From: Adiantum capillus-veneris
Lineage: Eukaryota; Streptophyta; Polypodiopsida; Polypodiales; Pteridaceae
Direction: 5' to 3'
DNA: 64,000 nt
Assembly (NCBI GenBank): GCA_014529385.2
Contig: CM043958.1
Location: forward strand, 121,986,817 to 122,050,816
The position numbers and the translations under genes were made by a program. The notes beneath the pieces are model-generated. The model saw only the letters and a list, made by a program, of their open reading frames with translations, was not told the DNA's origin and did no database searches. The first letter of the stretch is position 1. Every line of letters starts with the position of its first letter. This document shows, one piece after another, positions 10,446 to 21,552 of the stretch.

Positions 10446-12428
10446 TCAAGGTACTGGATGTACTTGAGGTGGTGCTAATTGAGCAAGAGGTGCATACTGA
10501 CGCTCCCTTACATACCCTTTGTTGTAATAGCACTCCTCTGTTGGATGGTTTGTCCATTTTTGTTCAATAGCACACCATTTCAGTGTTTTTGGCAATGGTT
10601 TTTGGTATGGTGCCATCCTTTTTAGAGCATCTTCTATCATTTGCTCTACATTTGGCATGGTTGTTGTTTGAACATTCTTTTTAGTGGTAGTCTTGCTTGC
10701 TACGGAGGAAGAGCTACTGGATGCAAAATCTGTATCCGCTGACACCTCTCCATAAACCGTACAGTTATCCACTAAGTACAATGCTTCTCTCGTTACTTGC
10801 TCGAAACTTGTACAAGCTTTCAAGTGCAAGTCCTTCTTGAGTGTGTCGTTTCTCAATCCTTCAATAAAGAGAACAGATAGTCTGTCATCTTGTGGTCGTT
10901 TACGTACTGGACATCTCTCAATGTATTGTTTGAAGCGAAGTGAAGCTTCCTTCACTTTTTCGTGTTCTCTCTGTTTAAAAGCATATATTTGTGAGACCGT
11001 ATTGTGCTTAATCCCTCGTTTTGAGAATTTCTCAGCAAACTCTCTTAGCAAATGGTCAATGTCATGGAATCCCCCTATGTTCAGTGGTTGAAACCATGTC
11101 AATGCCGTACCTTCTAGAGTAAGACCAAATCTCTCGTATTGTGTATAGAAATCTGTTATCTGCTCAGCTCTTAAGACTTGCTTAAAGAGTGACACATGTG
11201 CATATGGATCTCCTAAACCACCATACTTATTTGGCATACACTTCGCTACTTGAGATGGTCTCATACGTCTATGGTCTGCTACCAGTCTCATTGCTCCTGT
11301 GTCCCGGCTAAAGCTTTCTCTAGCATCATGGACTTCATGGGTTACCCTTGTCGGTTCCCCTGCCCTGAATCTACTACTAGGAGGTAAATGTGATGGTTCC
11401 GCTTCGAACCTTGGACCTGGAGTGGTATATGTGGGGATTGGAACTGCACTACCTCGATTCGTATCCATTGACTCTCTGGAATGTAATGATCCCATTGGTC
11501 TGGGCTTCGAGTACTGAGGTTGACTGAAAGAGTCAGCAGCCTGAGTTCTTTGTCCCCCTGTCGTCATTGGGTTTTGCAATCCATTTGTTGGTGCTGGTCT
11601 TTGTGAGCTAGAAGTAACATAATACTGATGTAGTGGTCCCCCAAAGTATGTATATCCTTCTAATTTTTTCTTGCCCATTGTTGAGTATTGCCTCCCATAC
11701 TTGTCGTAAGCAGCAATTTTCACTTCCGATCCCTCTGTGTAGGTAAAGACATAAAGTCTTTTTTGGTCTGTCAACTCTCCGGTGTAGGGTTCTTCACATC
11801 TATAATAGAGATCTTGCTCCCCATTATTATATTTGTATAGCCCCACATAGATGTTATCAGTGTTGATCCTTGTAGTTTCATTCTCTCTTCTTAACCTCGC
11901 ATCAGGGAAGTTCATTATTGGTGCTTTCTCCTCAAGTTCTTCATCTACTTTGGCTTTGGTGCCTATCAATCCCCACTTGTCCACAATGTTAGGGTTTAGG
12001 ACTACCAAGTACATGGTACCCTCGTCATCTAGATATCTATCTCCGCTATAGCTCACAGGCACTAAGTCCTTGAACTCACTAGGTCTCTCCTCTATCTTTA
12101 CACAATAGCGGTCCATTCCATCTTTGTAGATCTTGGCACCTTGCTCATTGTCGTACTGGTATTTTATGAACAATAGCTTCATTGTGGCGGAAGGGTTTGA
12201 TGATCCTGCTGCCATATTTTCTTTGTTGTTCAGGTTCAAGTGTTCCAAGTGTTCGGTGAAAATCTCGTAAGATCTCTCCGAAGAAGTATCAGAAACACTT
12301 CCTTCAAAGATCGGCTCTAATGGTTGCACCCAACTTTGGTTTACACTTCCCTCAGTTGATATGACACTTGCTTGTTCCCCTTGTTTTGGTTGGTTATTCT
12401 GGGGATTCCTGCCCGATCTCAAATTCAT
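10446..12428 (-). pseudogene. Family B gag (capsid) region
   Basis: The open frame starts at ATG 12428 (MNLRSGRNPQNN). An N-terminal region of about 280 residues carries the YKYNNGEQDLYYRC / LYVFTYT / DKYGRQY block shared with family A, followed by a Pro/Ser-rich linker. A retrotransposon gag domain then occupies roughly residues 400-530: KYGGLGDPYAHVSLF, LTLEGTALTWF, FAEKFSKRGI and RFKQYIERCPVRK. Gag would assemble the cytoplasmic particle and package element RNA. It ends at a TGA, with the same frame continuing into zinc knuckles and protease. It is uninterrupted for about 660 codons, much better preserved than the copia or LINE frames nearby. Confidence 0.85.
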
Positions 12429-14082
12429 CAATTCCCCTAAAGGACTTTAACTTCTCCGTCTCGGCAATTTGTTTTCCCAAGTTTTTGTGGTCAGAATTGA
12501 TCCAAACTGATTGATACTTGGTCAATTGTTTAATCTTGTCAGTTGGACAACTTCTGTTTCATCAAGTGAGAATTTTGTTGCAGTTATGCTGAAAAAGACA
12601 TTATACGCGTATGATGTCTTTTTTCACAAATTTAGACTATTTTGGTTATGCTCACTCTCAGCAGCCCCCTTATGCTCTTTCCACTCACAAAATTCAGTTT
12701 GAACTCTGTTTGAGCAAGTTATGGCTAATTTAGGCTTTTCTTGGCAATTTTCCGCTTTTGACTTGTTTTGGGTCAATTATGATCCAAATGGGATGAAACT
12801 TGAAATATAACCTCTAGACAGCTATTACAATGGATCTGTGTTGGCAAAGTATCAAAATATGTCCAAAATTAGGTAAAAGACATAATACGCATATGATGTC
12901 TTTTTCCTCAATTTGGGTCAAGACTTGATATTTATGCTTTCTACAGTGTTTGTAACAATCTTGTCAGGTCAGATATTAAAATTAAGCAGTGGATGTGCTA
13001 AAAGACATTATACGCGTATGATGTCTTTTGTCCCAGATTTTGACTATTTTTGGTTTTAAGCCTTCTCCAATGTTTATAATTGAGTTTCAAGTGTTTTTGT
13101 CAGGTTTGAATGTAAAAACAAGATCTGAATCCAAAATTTCATATTCTTTGCGTTTCTTGGACTCCGACTTGTCTTTTTGGGTTTCTTTGAGTGTTAATGC
13201 TCTTGTTTTAAGTTGAAATTAGAGTATAACTCCCCCTTTTGAACACTTTGGTAAAGTCAAAATTTTTGTTTTGGTCTCTGTTTGGTCATTTAGACATCAT
13301 ACGTGTATGATGTCTAAAGTTGCAGATTTCCAGTTTTTTGGCACAGAATCCTTCCTAAAGCTTTCTCTAGTGCTCAGCAACTCCCAGATACACAGAAAAT
13401 TTCTTTGACTTTTGTTTATTGCAAGTTTCACTACTAACTCGACGGTTTAGTGATCTAACATGCAATCAACCATATCAAGCAAATACTCCAATAACACCAT
13501 ATTAGAGACTTTGAGACTTTAGAGCCAATGTGGGGACTACCAACATCTCAAAGATTTGGCAATATGGACAAATGTCAAAGTGGTTTTTACGCCCAAAGCC
13601 TTCCACAAGATAGTACTTAAAAAGATCTTTCGGGCCATGTTCTCAAAAACTTGGATAAGATTTGACCATGTGGTCAAATTTTAAGCTCTTTTTGAAAGTG
13701 GGAATTGGAAAATTCCCAAATTTACTAATATGGTGTTCAATGATTACTAGCTCTAGATCAGGATCAAATGAAGTCCTACCTAAGCTATTCCTAATCATAA
13801 AATGGGTTTGGTAATTGTGATTTTAAAGAGATCCACTGCCACTCACGGACTAGCAAATTCTTCTTCTATCAACAACTACTCAACATCAACAAAACAACAA
13901 ACAAATCTAAGCTAAACTAAAAATACTGTCAACACGGAAGACCCAGGAATACCCCACTTCCTAGTATCTCTCGAGATCTTCGGAGTCCACCACTCTTAGA
14001 TCTTTTCTAACTAAAGTATACAAAGTAGTTTATACGACTCACCTCGTAGGATTAGTCTAAGGTCACCTACTTAGGGCTCTCG
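12429..14082 (-). other. Family B 5' leader
   Basis: A 1.65 kb leader lies between primer site and gag. It shares with family A the block at 13834-13853 (reverse complement of CTAGTCCGTGAGTGGCAGTG, 19 of 20 bases identical) and the block at 13748-13791. Its gag-proximal part carries spaced palindromes described separately. No coding region is supported. Confidence 0.75.
12590..13320 (-). repeat. Family B leader palindromes
   Basis: Four 24-bp inverted repeats lie at 12596-12619, 12878-12901, 13003-13026 and 13292-13315. Arms are AGACATTATACG, AGACATAATACG or AGACATCATACG, with near-complementary right arms. The centres are ACGCGT in two copies, ACGTGT at 13292 and ACGCAT at 12878. Three copies carry a single mismatch and 12878 carries two. 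Spacing is 282, 125 and 289 bases, matching the 125/285 rhythm of family A. Outer bases differ from family A (TTATACG against TCCTACG) while pairing is mostly kept. Confidence 0.9.
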
Positions 14083-14100
14083 TCCCCGGCAGCGGCGCCA
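14083..14100 (-). promoter_or_regulatory. Primer-binding site, tRNA-Asp type (family B)
   Basis: The reverse complement reads TGGCGCCGCTGCCGGGGA, identical to the family A site. It lies two bases inside the LTR boundary at 14103, which sets the element on the - strand with its 5' LTR to the right. Confidence 0.88.
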
Positions 14101-14102
14101 AA

Positions 14103-15507
14103 TGTTAAGGCGGTTACGCCGCTAGCGGAAGCTAAATAGCGAGAACTCAACCAACAACAGAATTTGTCAGACAAGGACGGAGCTTGACCCGCAGGCGCAT
14201 GGAAACAACTAGGTGGGTGTCAAATCACCTACTCGACCTTCTAATGACAATCACTACTAAGGAAATCAAATCTAAGTTCTAAAATACGCAAGTGACTGAA
14301 ATCCGTACTACGAACGAATGCTATACGAAACATGATCTAGAATCATTGAATCGATCTCAAACTCAAGGGAAGTCTATACACTAGGTAAGAACAACACCCT
14401 AAAGACTTGAACTGCAAAATCAACCTATAACCACTCCGTGCGGTAAACGCGTATGAAGACAGGCCGAAAAATACAGGTGATCGAAACTTGACCCCGATGG
14501 TACCAATGTGTAGCTCTACTCGTTGTGGTTCTATAGATATGCTGCACGCTCCGTTCCGACACACGAGTTGGAAGAAAACTCACACCGAAGCTCGTAGGAA
14601 CTTACCACACATAGAAGCCGATAGCGCGCACTCTTGGTATCTGTGCGTAGCTCTTGCCGTTGCTAACACAATGGCGGTGTCGCTTCTCCAATGGCGGCTC
14701 CGTAGCTCACGTAGCAAGTAGATAAGACTCTCTCTCTCTCTCAGACACAATCACGGCGCTCCAAAAACTCACTTTGATTAAATAAAACTCTATCTTTAGG
14801 TTACAAAACTTTGGCTTATATACCTCAGCCTTGGAGGTGAGAACATCTCTAACTAATTACATCAGCAAGTGAAATTACTTCGGAATTACAAGCTGGAAAC
14901 TCAATTGAGTCCCGTTACTTAATGAATGGCTCCAATCAAAATCAATGTCGGAAAGACATTTATTACAATCAATGGTTACAAAAATGATGAGTGTGAGCAA
15001 AAATGTGGGTGTGATCCTCTGCTGGCTCAACAGTAAGTTACAAAGGGATTATACCCTTTTGGAGCCCCCACCTTGCTTCACTCTCACCACCTCACATCAA
15101 CTTCAGAATGCACCACAATGCTTCACAATCCATTTTTGTGTGTAGAGGAGGCCTCTTTTTATAGGCCAAAAGGGTTGCCCTCTCTCATGAGAGGCAATTG
15201 TGTGTAGCAGCACTTGTGTTGACAAGTCCAAATTGGACCCTCCAATTCGCCCATGTGTGGCCGCCCTTGAGAAGACAAGTCTACCTTTGAAATTGGCCAT
15301 TGACTTCTGGCCATCAACCACCGGCCATGACTACCGGCCACCGGCCATCCAACCAAACAACTAGCCATTTTCCGATCACTTTCCTGCCGTCGTCCGGCCA
15401 TAATTTTCCAGCAAAAAGAAATATTTTGATGGTCATGAAAATTTTGGTTTCCAACGACTGATTTTTCTTCACGCACGATGGCTTCTCCTCATAACGGGGG
15501 CCTTACA
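14103..15507 (-). mobile_element. Family B 5' LTR, 1405 bp
   Basis: On + it starts TGTTAAGGC next to the primer site and ends GCCTTACA, giving a short imperfect terminal inverted repeat with TG...CA ends. On - a TATA box (GGTATATAAGCC) lies at about 14812-14825. A CT run lies at 14727-14744. GTCTTCATACGCGT (- strand, 14460-14447) is a half-site resembling this family's leader palindromes. The sequence outside the right end (15508 on) belongs to the copia element. The matching 3' LTR is missing because the element is cut at about 7770. Confidence 0.75.
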
Positions 15508-15569
15508 ATGTGTCTTTTGAATACAAAAAATTACAAGGGGTAAAATTAGGCTCCATACTTAACGATCAC

Positions 15570-16545
15570 CCACTTGGAGACTGATCTCCAAACTAAACCT
15601 GTGATTGCTTTCCATCCTGGCTTCTTATCCTTGAATGCCAATCAAAGATTAGTAGAAGCTCAACTTCCCCTTGTTGACCACCTTTTTAAACATGTCTGTG
15701 GGATTTTCACTTGTATGCACCTTTCCTAGCTTTAGTTGTCCCTCTTCCAAAAGTGTGCATATGAAGTGATATCTCACCTCAATATGCTTTGTCCTTGAAT
15801 GAAAGGCCGAGTTCTTTGCAAGACAGATAGCACTTTAGCTATCACTGTACAAGACACAATTGTCTTATTTGAATCCAAGCTCTTCTAAGAATCTGTGAAG
15901 CCACAAAATTTCTTTGCTTGCCTTCGTCATTGCTACATACTCTGCTTCCGTGGTAGAAAGTGAAACCACTTCCTATAGCTTTGAAGCCTAGCTTACTACT
16001 ATGCATCCAACCGTGAAGACATAGCTAGTAGTTCTCCTTTGAGTATCTTTGCCACCACCATATTTGCATCAACATACCCTTGAAGAAAAATATCAGCTCC
16101 TCCAAAATACAAAGCATTTGTTGTTGTCCCTTTCAAATACCTAAGTATCCACTTCACAGCTTGCTAGTGCTCTTTATCTAGTTGTCCATGAACCTACTTA
16201 CAACTCCCACTGCATGTGCAATGTCTGGCCCTGTCCATACCATAGCATACATAAGAGAATCTACCGCTGCAGCATATGGAACTTTGGACATATAGGCTAT
16301 CTCCTCTTGTGTCATTGGACACATATCCTTGGTTATTTTAAATTGACCAGCCAAAGGTGTAGAAATTGTTTTTACATTTGTATTGCAAACCTTTCTAGTA
16401 CCTTCTTGATGTAATCCTCTTGAAATAGCTTTATTGTCTTCTTCGTCTTGTCCCTTGATATCTTCATACCAAGTATCCTCTTTGTAGCATCTAAATATTT
16501 CATTGAAAAAGATTTAGATAGCTCCTCTTTCAGGTCTTTGATGCC
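15570..16545 (-). pseudogene. Copia RT C-terminus and RNase H remnant
   Basis: Continuation of the copia pol after YVDDMLI. Recognisable pieces across several frames include LKEELSKSFSMKYLDATKRILGM, KKVLERF, AHAVGVVSRFM and the GEISLHMHT block near the end of RNase H. The family role is degradation of the RNA strand in RNA-DNA hybrids during cDNA synthesis. Many stop codons make it non-functional. The sequence just before 15508 (- strand) may be the start of the copia 3' LTR. Confidence 0.7.
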
Positions 16546-17193
16546 CTACATGTTATCACTTACAATCAGCATGTCATCAACATACAACATTAGGATGATG
16601 AACTTCCCATCTCCCAAATTCTTCGTGTAGACGCAATGATCTGAGTTGCATTTTTTGAATCCATGATCCACCATCCATCGATCAAACTTCAAGTACCTTT
16701 CTCTTGATGTTTGCTTTAAACCATACAAGCTCTTCTTTAATCTGCAATCCATTTTCTCCTTACCTTTTACTTCATACCCCTTTGGTTGAAGCATGTAAAT
16801 TTCCTCCTCTAAGTCACTGTGAGGGAATGTCGTATTTACCTCCATTTGCTCAAGATTTGAATCAGGAGCAGCCACAAGGCTTAAGACAAGCCTAATTGAG
16901 TTCATTTTTACAATAGGAGAAAATATTTCATTGAAGTCAATACCTTTCTTTTGAGAAAACCCTTTTATCACAAGCCTAGACTTGTATCTTTTATTCCCAC
17001 CTTCTTCTTCCTTTAGCTTATACACCCATTTGTTCTGAAGTGCCCACTTACCTTTAAGCAACTCAACCAACTCCCATGTTTGGTTACGATGTAATGAGTC
17101 CATCTCCACTTGCATGCTCTTTATCCATTCTTCTTTGGGTTTGTGTTGCATAGCTTCCTCGTATGATTCTAGCTCTCCAAAATCTGAGATCAA
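16546..17193 (-). pseudogene. Copia reverse transcriptase
   Basis: A 215-residue frame matches the copia RT: WIKSMQVEMDSLHRNQTWEL, NKWVYKLKEEEGG, RYKSRLVIKGFSQKKGIDF, FSPIVKMNSIRLVLSL, and LYVDDMLIVSDN with the catalytic YVDD. The motif A region reads QMEVNTTFPHSDLEEEIYM where the family has QMDVKTAFLHGDL: the catalytic Asp is replaced by Glu, and Asn replaces Lys. It ends at a stop just after YVDD. It overlaps the integrase frame by four bases in a shifted register. Confidence 0.88.
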
Positions 17194-17806
17194 GAGATGG
17201 TTGAAGGAATAAACCTTTCTAGAGGTCTACTTACTCTTGTAGATCTTCGGAAAATAGGTTGAGGCTCCTCATTTGGTTGACATTGTTGTATGTTGTCACC
17301 ATTTGCACTCCTTGAGTCTTCACCGTCTTCAAGCTCCATGTACTCATCACATGTTTCTTTTGTTTTTTTTCTTTCCAAGTAATTTATGTACATATTTTGT
17401 TTGTTGAAAATTACATCCCTACTTCTAAAGATTTTACCATCTTCAGGATTCCATAGGCGATATCCAAAGTCAGCTTCTCCATAGCCAATTAAGAAACACT
17501 GTTTGGACTTTGCATCTAGCTTTGATCGTAGGCTTCTATCTATATGCATGAAAGCCTCACACCCAAACACTTTGAGACATGCATAATTCATCGGTTTACC
17601 TGTCCATCCACTTTCTAGAACTCCCCCATCCAATGCCGTTGAGGGTGAACATTTGATTAAGTACATAGACGTACTTACAGCTTCTGTCCAAAGCTCAAGT
17701 GGTAAGCCTACATGTAGCCGCATGCTTTGTGCTCGCTCCATGATTGTTATGTTCATCCTTTCAAAAATGCCATTTTTTAAAGGTGTCCTTGGGGTCCGAA
17801 TGCCAT
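17190..17806 (-). pseudogene. Copia integrase, C-terminal half
   Basis: This frame begins at the insertion boundary with SNGIRTPRTPLKNGIFERMN, which contains the catalytic Glu of the D-D-E triad (NGIFER). It continues with LPLELWTEAVSTSMYLIKCSP and KVFGCEAFMHID, then the GYRLWNPEDGKIFRSRDVIF block typical of the copia integrase C-terminus and linker to RT. The missing upstream half resumes at 20479 on the other side of the insert. Confidence 0.88.
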
Positions 17807-20478
17807 TGCTAGTGAGGCGGTCCGGGGCGGGCAACAAGAGAGGCGACCTCTAAACACCCCTCAAGGCTCCCGTACTACTCAATTGGGGCTGGGGCAACCA
17901 CAAGCACAACAAAACAGCAAACCCACAACCAAACCCAAACAAGATAGGGGCACCACCTAGTTATGGTATGCGAACTAGGACACAAGAGAGATTTTGGTAC
18001 AACCAAGAAGATGCACCACACAACACACACAAGCAACCTCACACCAAGAGTCACACAAAATGGACCAGAGAGAGCTAGAGCAAAGGGAAGAGAGAGAGAA
18101 AAGGATCTTGCGTAATACCTTATTTGTGACTTGCAAATGGAGATGGTTCGTTATGTTGCTATCGTAGAGCTTGTACAAAAACTCACTCAATGCTTAGTGA
18201 TTGCTAAACATTGCCAACACACACACACACTGTCTTAGGGTGTGGGAGACCTCTCACCACAATACCCTCTAACAATGGACACAAAATTGGCAATGAAAAA
18301 CACACTAAAATACTTTCTAAAATCAAGATCAACCGATAGAAACTCAAAATACATAAGTCACCTTGAATTCACCAAACCGTATTGCACAAATGGAAGGACG
18401 AAGATTTGAACGTCAAATCACTCCTTTGATGCACCAAACCTCAATTTATTGATGATGAAGGAGCATATACAATAGTGGTTTTGAGATTTGAGGAACTCAC
18501 GCTCTCTCACTTGCAATGTGTAGCTTGAAGGCTTCTCTCACACCAAGAGTGAAGCTCACAAGTGGTTGCTACACCTAAGTCTCTCCTCACGCATAGAGTG
18601 TTGGGGTGCTATGTGAGATGTTGGAGGTTGTTTTACAAGAAGGAGAGGGGCCCATTTATAGGTTGGAGACCCCTCATTAAGATTATTGGAAATCCTAATT
18701 TACAAGCTAACAAATCAGGATTATGATTTTTTTGAATATCAAAACATTGCGGGCCTTCTTTGTCTGCTTGAGTCATGGGTGTGGGTTCAAAAGAGAGCAT
18801 TATTGATGGTAGATAAGGTGAAAGTAAAGTTTTAAGTAAGGAGAGAGAGAGAGAGAGTTACTTTGTACATGTCTTGAGGTGAGGTGTCTTTTATGGTCAG
18901 GTCAATGCTATTTTGTGTTAGTATGTTAGTGGTTAGTGTTAGTAATAACTAGAAAGTTAATGTTACATTTACAATGGGTAGAATGGGGTGGATGGTTGAA
19001 GTAAGATGGTTGAATGAAGTGAGAAAATCCTTGTGATGGTTAAGCTTGAAGAAGTTTTTGACTTACTTGTGTAGGTTATCAAAATGACTATCGATCTTCT
19101 TCTTCGTGTTCTCTTCTTTATGCCACCGCCTCCAAGGTTGATTATCGTGATAAAAAATGGTAATTCCGTTGATAAGATCTCTTGATTTGCAGAGGTTAAG
19201 CATGGGACACATGCTGAATTTATGTATATATATAAGGAGTAAGATGGAATTGTACTTTGGAGATAATAGAGAGAGGCATAGAGATGGTGTATGTACATGG
19301 AGAGCTCATATGAGAGCTATGGAAGTAAGTGGGGAGGTTAATGGTGAAGAAGGTGAGAGAAACCATTGAAGGTGTAGGTTTGAGTGAGGGATTGAGAGGA
19401 ATGTGTGTGTGTAGAAGTGTGGAAAGAGGTGAGAGAAGACTATGGGCTACTTGTGAGAAAAGTGGGCAGACTGGGGTCCACTCAAAAAATCGTAGCTCAC
19501 CGTTGGTAGCTCCAAAAATCATGAAAAAATTTGAGGTGATTATTCAGAGCGTGGGCTACATTTTCTTTTTTGACTATTGCTCCAAATTCGGAGTGGAGAT
19601 GGATATTAAAAATCCCACCAAAAGACCTGTATTTTCTTCACAAAAAGTCTTCAGTGGCCCCCTTCTTTGTTGAATTTGTACAATGCATCCAAGAGTGAGC
19701 CCCTCCTTTGTCATATCATAATACAAAGCATCCAAGTTGCCCTTGACACATGCATGGAGGAGGATTATTGGTGAATAAAGAAATATATACATGGTGGGAC
19801 TAGTGTATGGACTATTCATGGACTTTAGCTCAATGAGCACATGGTGTTAGAATAATGAGTAAAAATAATAATAAAAATATGGAGGAGTTATGGATATGAA
19901 AAGATATTTGAATCATATGATATGGTCCCTCTTTGAATTATTTTGGGTGAAAGTAGGAAAGGTATGCAAGTAAATAATATAATAAACGTGACCAATGAGT
20001 AGAAATCATTTTTTTGTTTTCACGAGGGTGAGGGTGAAAATGTGGGAGTGATTTGTATAAAGGAAAAATATGAGGTTAGAGTATGTATATATTGGCAAAA
20101 AATATACTTATGGTGTAAGAGGATAAAAGAAGGTGTACATAGGTTTAATAAAACACACGCCTAAGTATAAATATTTAAATAAAATACCAGAATAATTATA
20201 TAAATCCCTATATTTAGGCCATATATACAATGCAATATTTACACACAAATGGGCCATAATATTTTTTTTTTTAATTTTTTAATTTTTTAATTTTGACTCA
20301 ACTAGCCCAGTGACTAGCTAGCTAAGGATTTTAAGAAGATATGAGAAAAGCCCCCTAACTCACACACGCCTATGTACAGTGAAATGATAGGGATAGCTAT
20401 AGTGTTTGGGTGAATTTGGTAGGGTGGAGTAACTTACTATGGCAATTATGGAGAGCCGAAAAACGGCTATCACTAGCA
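17807..20478 (-). mobile_element. Probable solo LTR (2672 bp) inserted in the copia integrase
   Basis: The interval separates two halves of one integrase domain (LRFDNGG..LKAF at 20479 and SNGI..NGIFER at 17806). Its ends form a perfect 9-bp inverted repeat, TGCTAGTGA and TCACTAGCA, with the TG...CA termini of LTRs. Read on -, a TATA-like CCTATAAATGGG lies near 18650-18665 and an AATAAA lies about 220 bases downstream. No polymerase genes, primer site or internal region are present. No clear target-site duplication is visible at the flanks, so a DNA transposon with short inverted repeats remains possible. Confidence 0.6.
18220..18232 (+). repeat. Short (AC)n array
   Basis: ACACACACACACAC lies within the solo LTR. 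It is minor and listed only because neighbouring LTRs also carry dinucleotide runs. Confidence 0.6.
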
Positions 20479-21056
20479 CAAAAGCTTTCAAAAGCTTGAC
20501 TGTAATATTGCCTCCATTGTCAAATCTAAGGCATTTAACCTTGGTACCTACTTCATTCTCCACAAAGGCTTTCCACCTTTGAAATATGGAAAACACATCG
20601 GATTTATTCTTCATGACATTAACCCCTTTTTTTCTAGTTGCATCGTCTATGAATGCTACATAGTACAATGAGCCACCAAGGGATGGTGTACTTGCAGGAC
20701 CCCAAACATCAGAATGGACCAATTCAAGTTTTTAATTTTTTCTTTCATTTCTTGCTTTTAAGAATTTTACCCTCTTTTGTTTACCAAACACAATCTTCAC
20801 AGAACTGTAAGTCCACTTCTTTCAAACCTGGTAGAAGCTTCTTTGATTGAACGATTTGAATTCCTTTAGCACTCATATGCCCAAGCCGATAGTGCCACAC
20901 CACACTCTCAACTTCTATAGCCATTGCACAAGTTGAAGGTTGAGTGCGTGACAGTACACAAGTAAAGTGTACCAACCTTTTCTCCTTTGGCAACCACCAA
21001 ATATCCCTTTGAGATCTTCCAATGCTTGTTTCTGAATGCAATATTGTGACCTTCAT
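20479..21056 (-). pseudogene. Copia GAG-pre-integrase and integrase N-terminal half
   Basis: VVWHYRLGHMSAKGIQIV with CEDCVW gives the His-His-Cys-Cys zinc-binding region. In the next frame LVHSDVWGPASTPSLGGSLYYVAFIDDATRK carries the first catalytic Asp, and KCLRFDNGGNITVKLLKAF the second. The domain is then broken by the solo LTR. Stops lie near 20780 and 20730. Integrase would insert cDNA into chromosomes; this copy cannot. Confidence 0.85.
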
Positions 21057-21528
21057 CGTCCAATTGTCCTATAGAGATGAAATTTTTGCGAAGAGAAGGA
21101 ACATGCCTAACATCTTTAAGCTCCCACTCATTTTTGTTAGCAGTTTTGACACAAACTATACCTTTGCCGACAATTTCACAAGAATACATACCCAAAATTA
21201 CCTTTGGTGAATCTTGGAAATGTTGTTTGTGTGGTGTCGCATGGAATGAAGCCTCGGAATCTACTATCCAGGAATTAGACACATTGTTTAATGAGAGAAT
21301 TAGAGCATCTTGCTCTACTTTACCTACCACATTGGCCTCCGATGTTGGCTTGTTGTCTTGAAACTCCAACTCCTTCTTCTTCTTGGACCAGCAATCCTTC
21401 TTGATGTGGCCCTTCTTGCCGGAGTTCCAACATTCAAGAACTAACTTTGTGTGTGACTTGCTCTGCCCTGAGCGATCACAACCCTTTTGGTTTTTGAACC
21501 TCTCCTTAGGCCTTCCTCTTGTTTCCAC
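20908..21528 (-). pseudogene. Copia zinc knuckle and aspartic protease
   Basis: A 206-residue frame. ECWNSGKKGHIKKDCW is a CCHC knuckle in which the second Cys has become Ser. NSWIVDSEASFHATPHKQ is the copia protease active site; the usual D-[ST]-G-A is D-S-E-A here, so the catalytic loop glycine is lost. RKNFISIGQLDDEGHNIAF is a conserved block after protease. Both key-residue losses mark a dead element. Confidence 0.85.
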
Positions 21529-21552
21529 TGATAGTGCAGCACTTGATGATTC

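Noticed and set aside
17807-20478. CACTA DNA transposon, because CACTA/TAGTG occurs at the ends
   Set aside because: The motif is inverted relative to CACTA termini (TAGTG at the left, CACTA at the right), there is no 3-bp target duplication and no transposase. TG...CA ends fit an LTR better.
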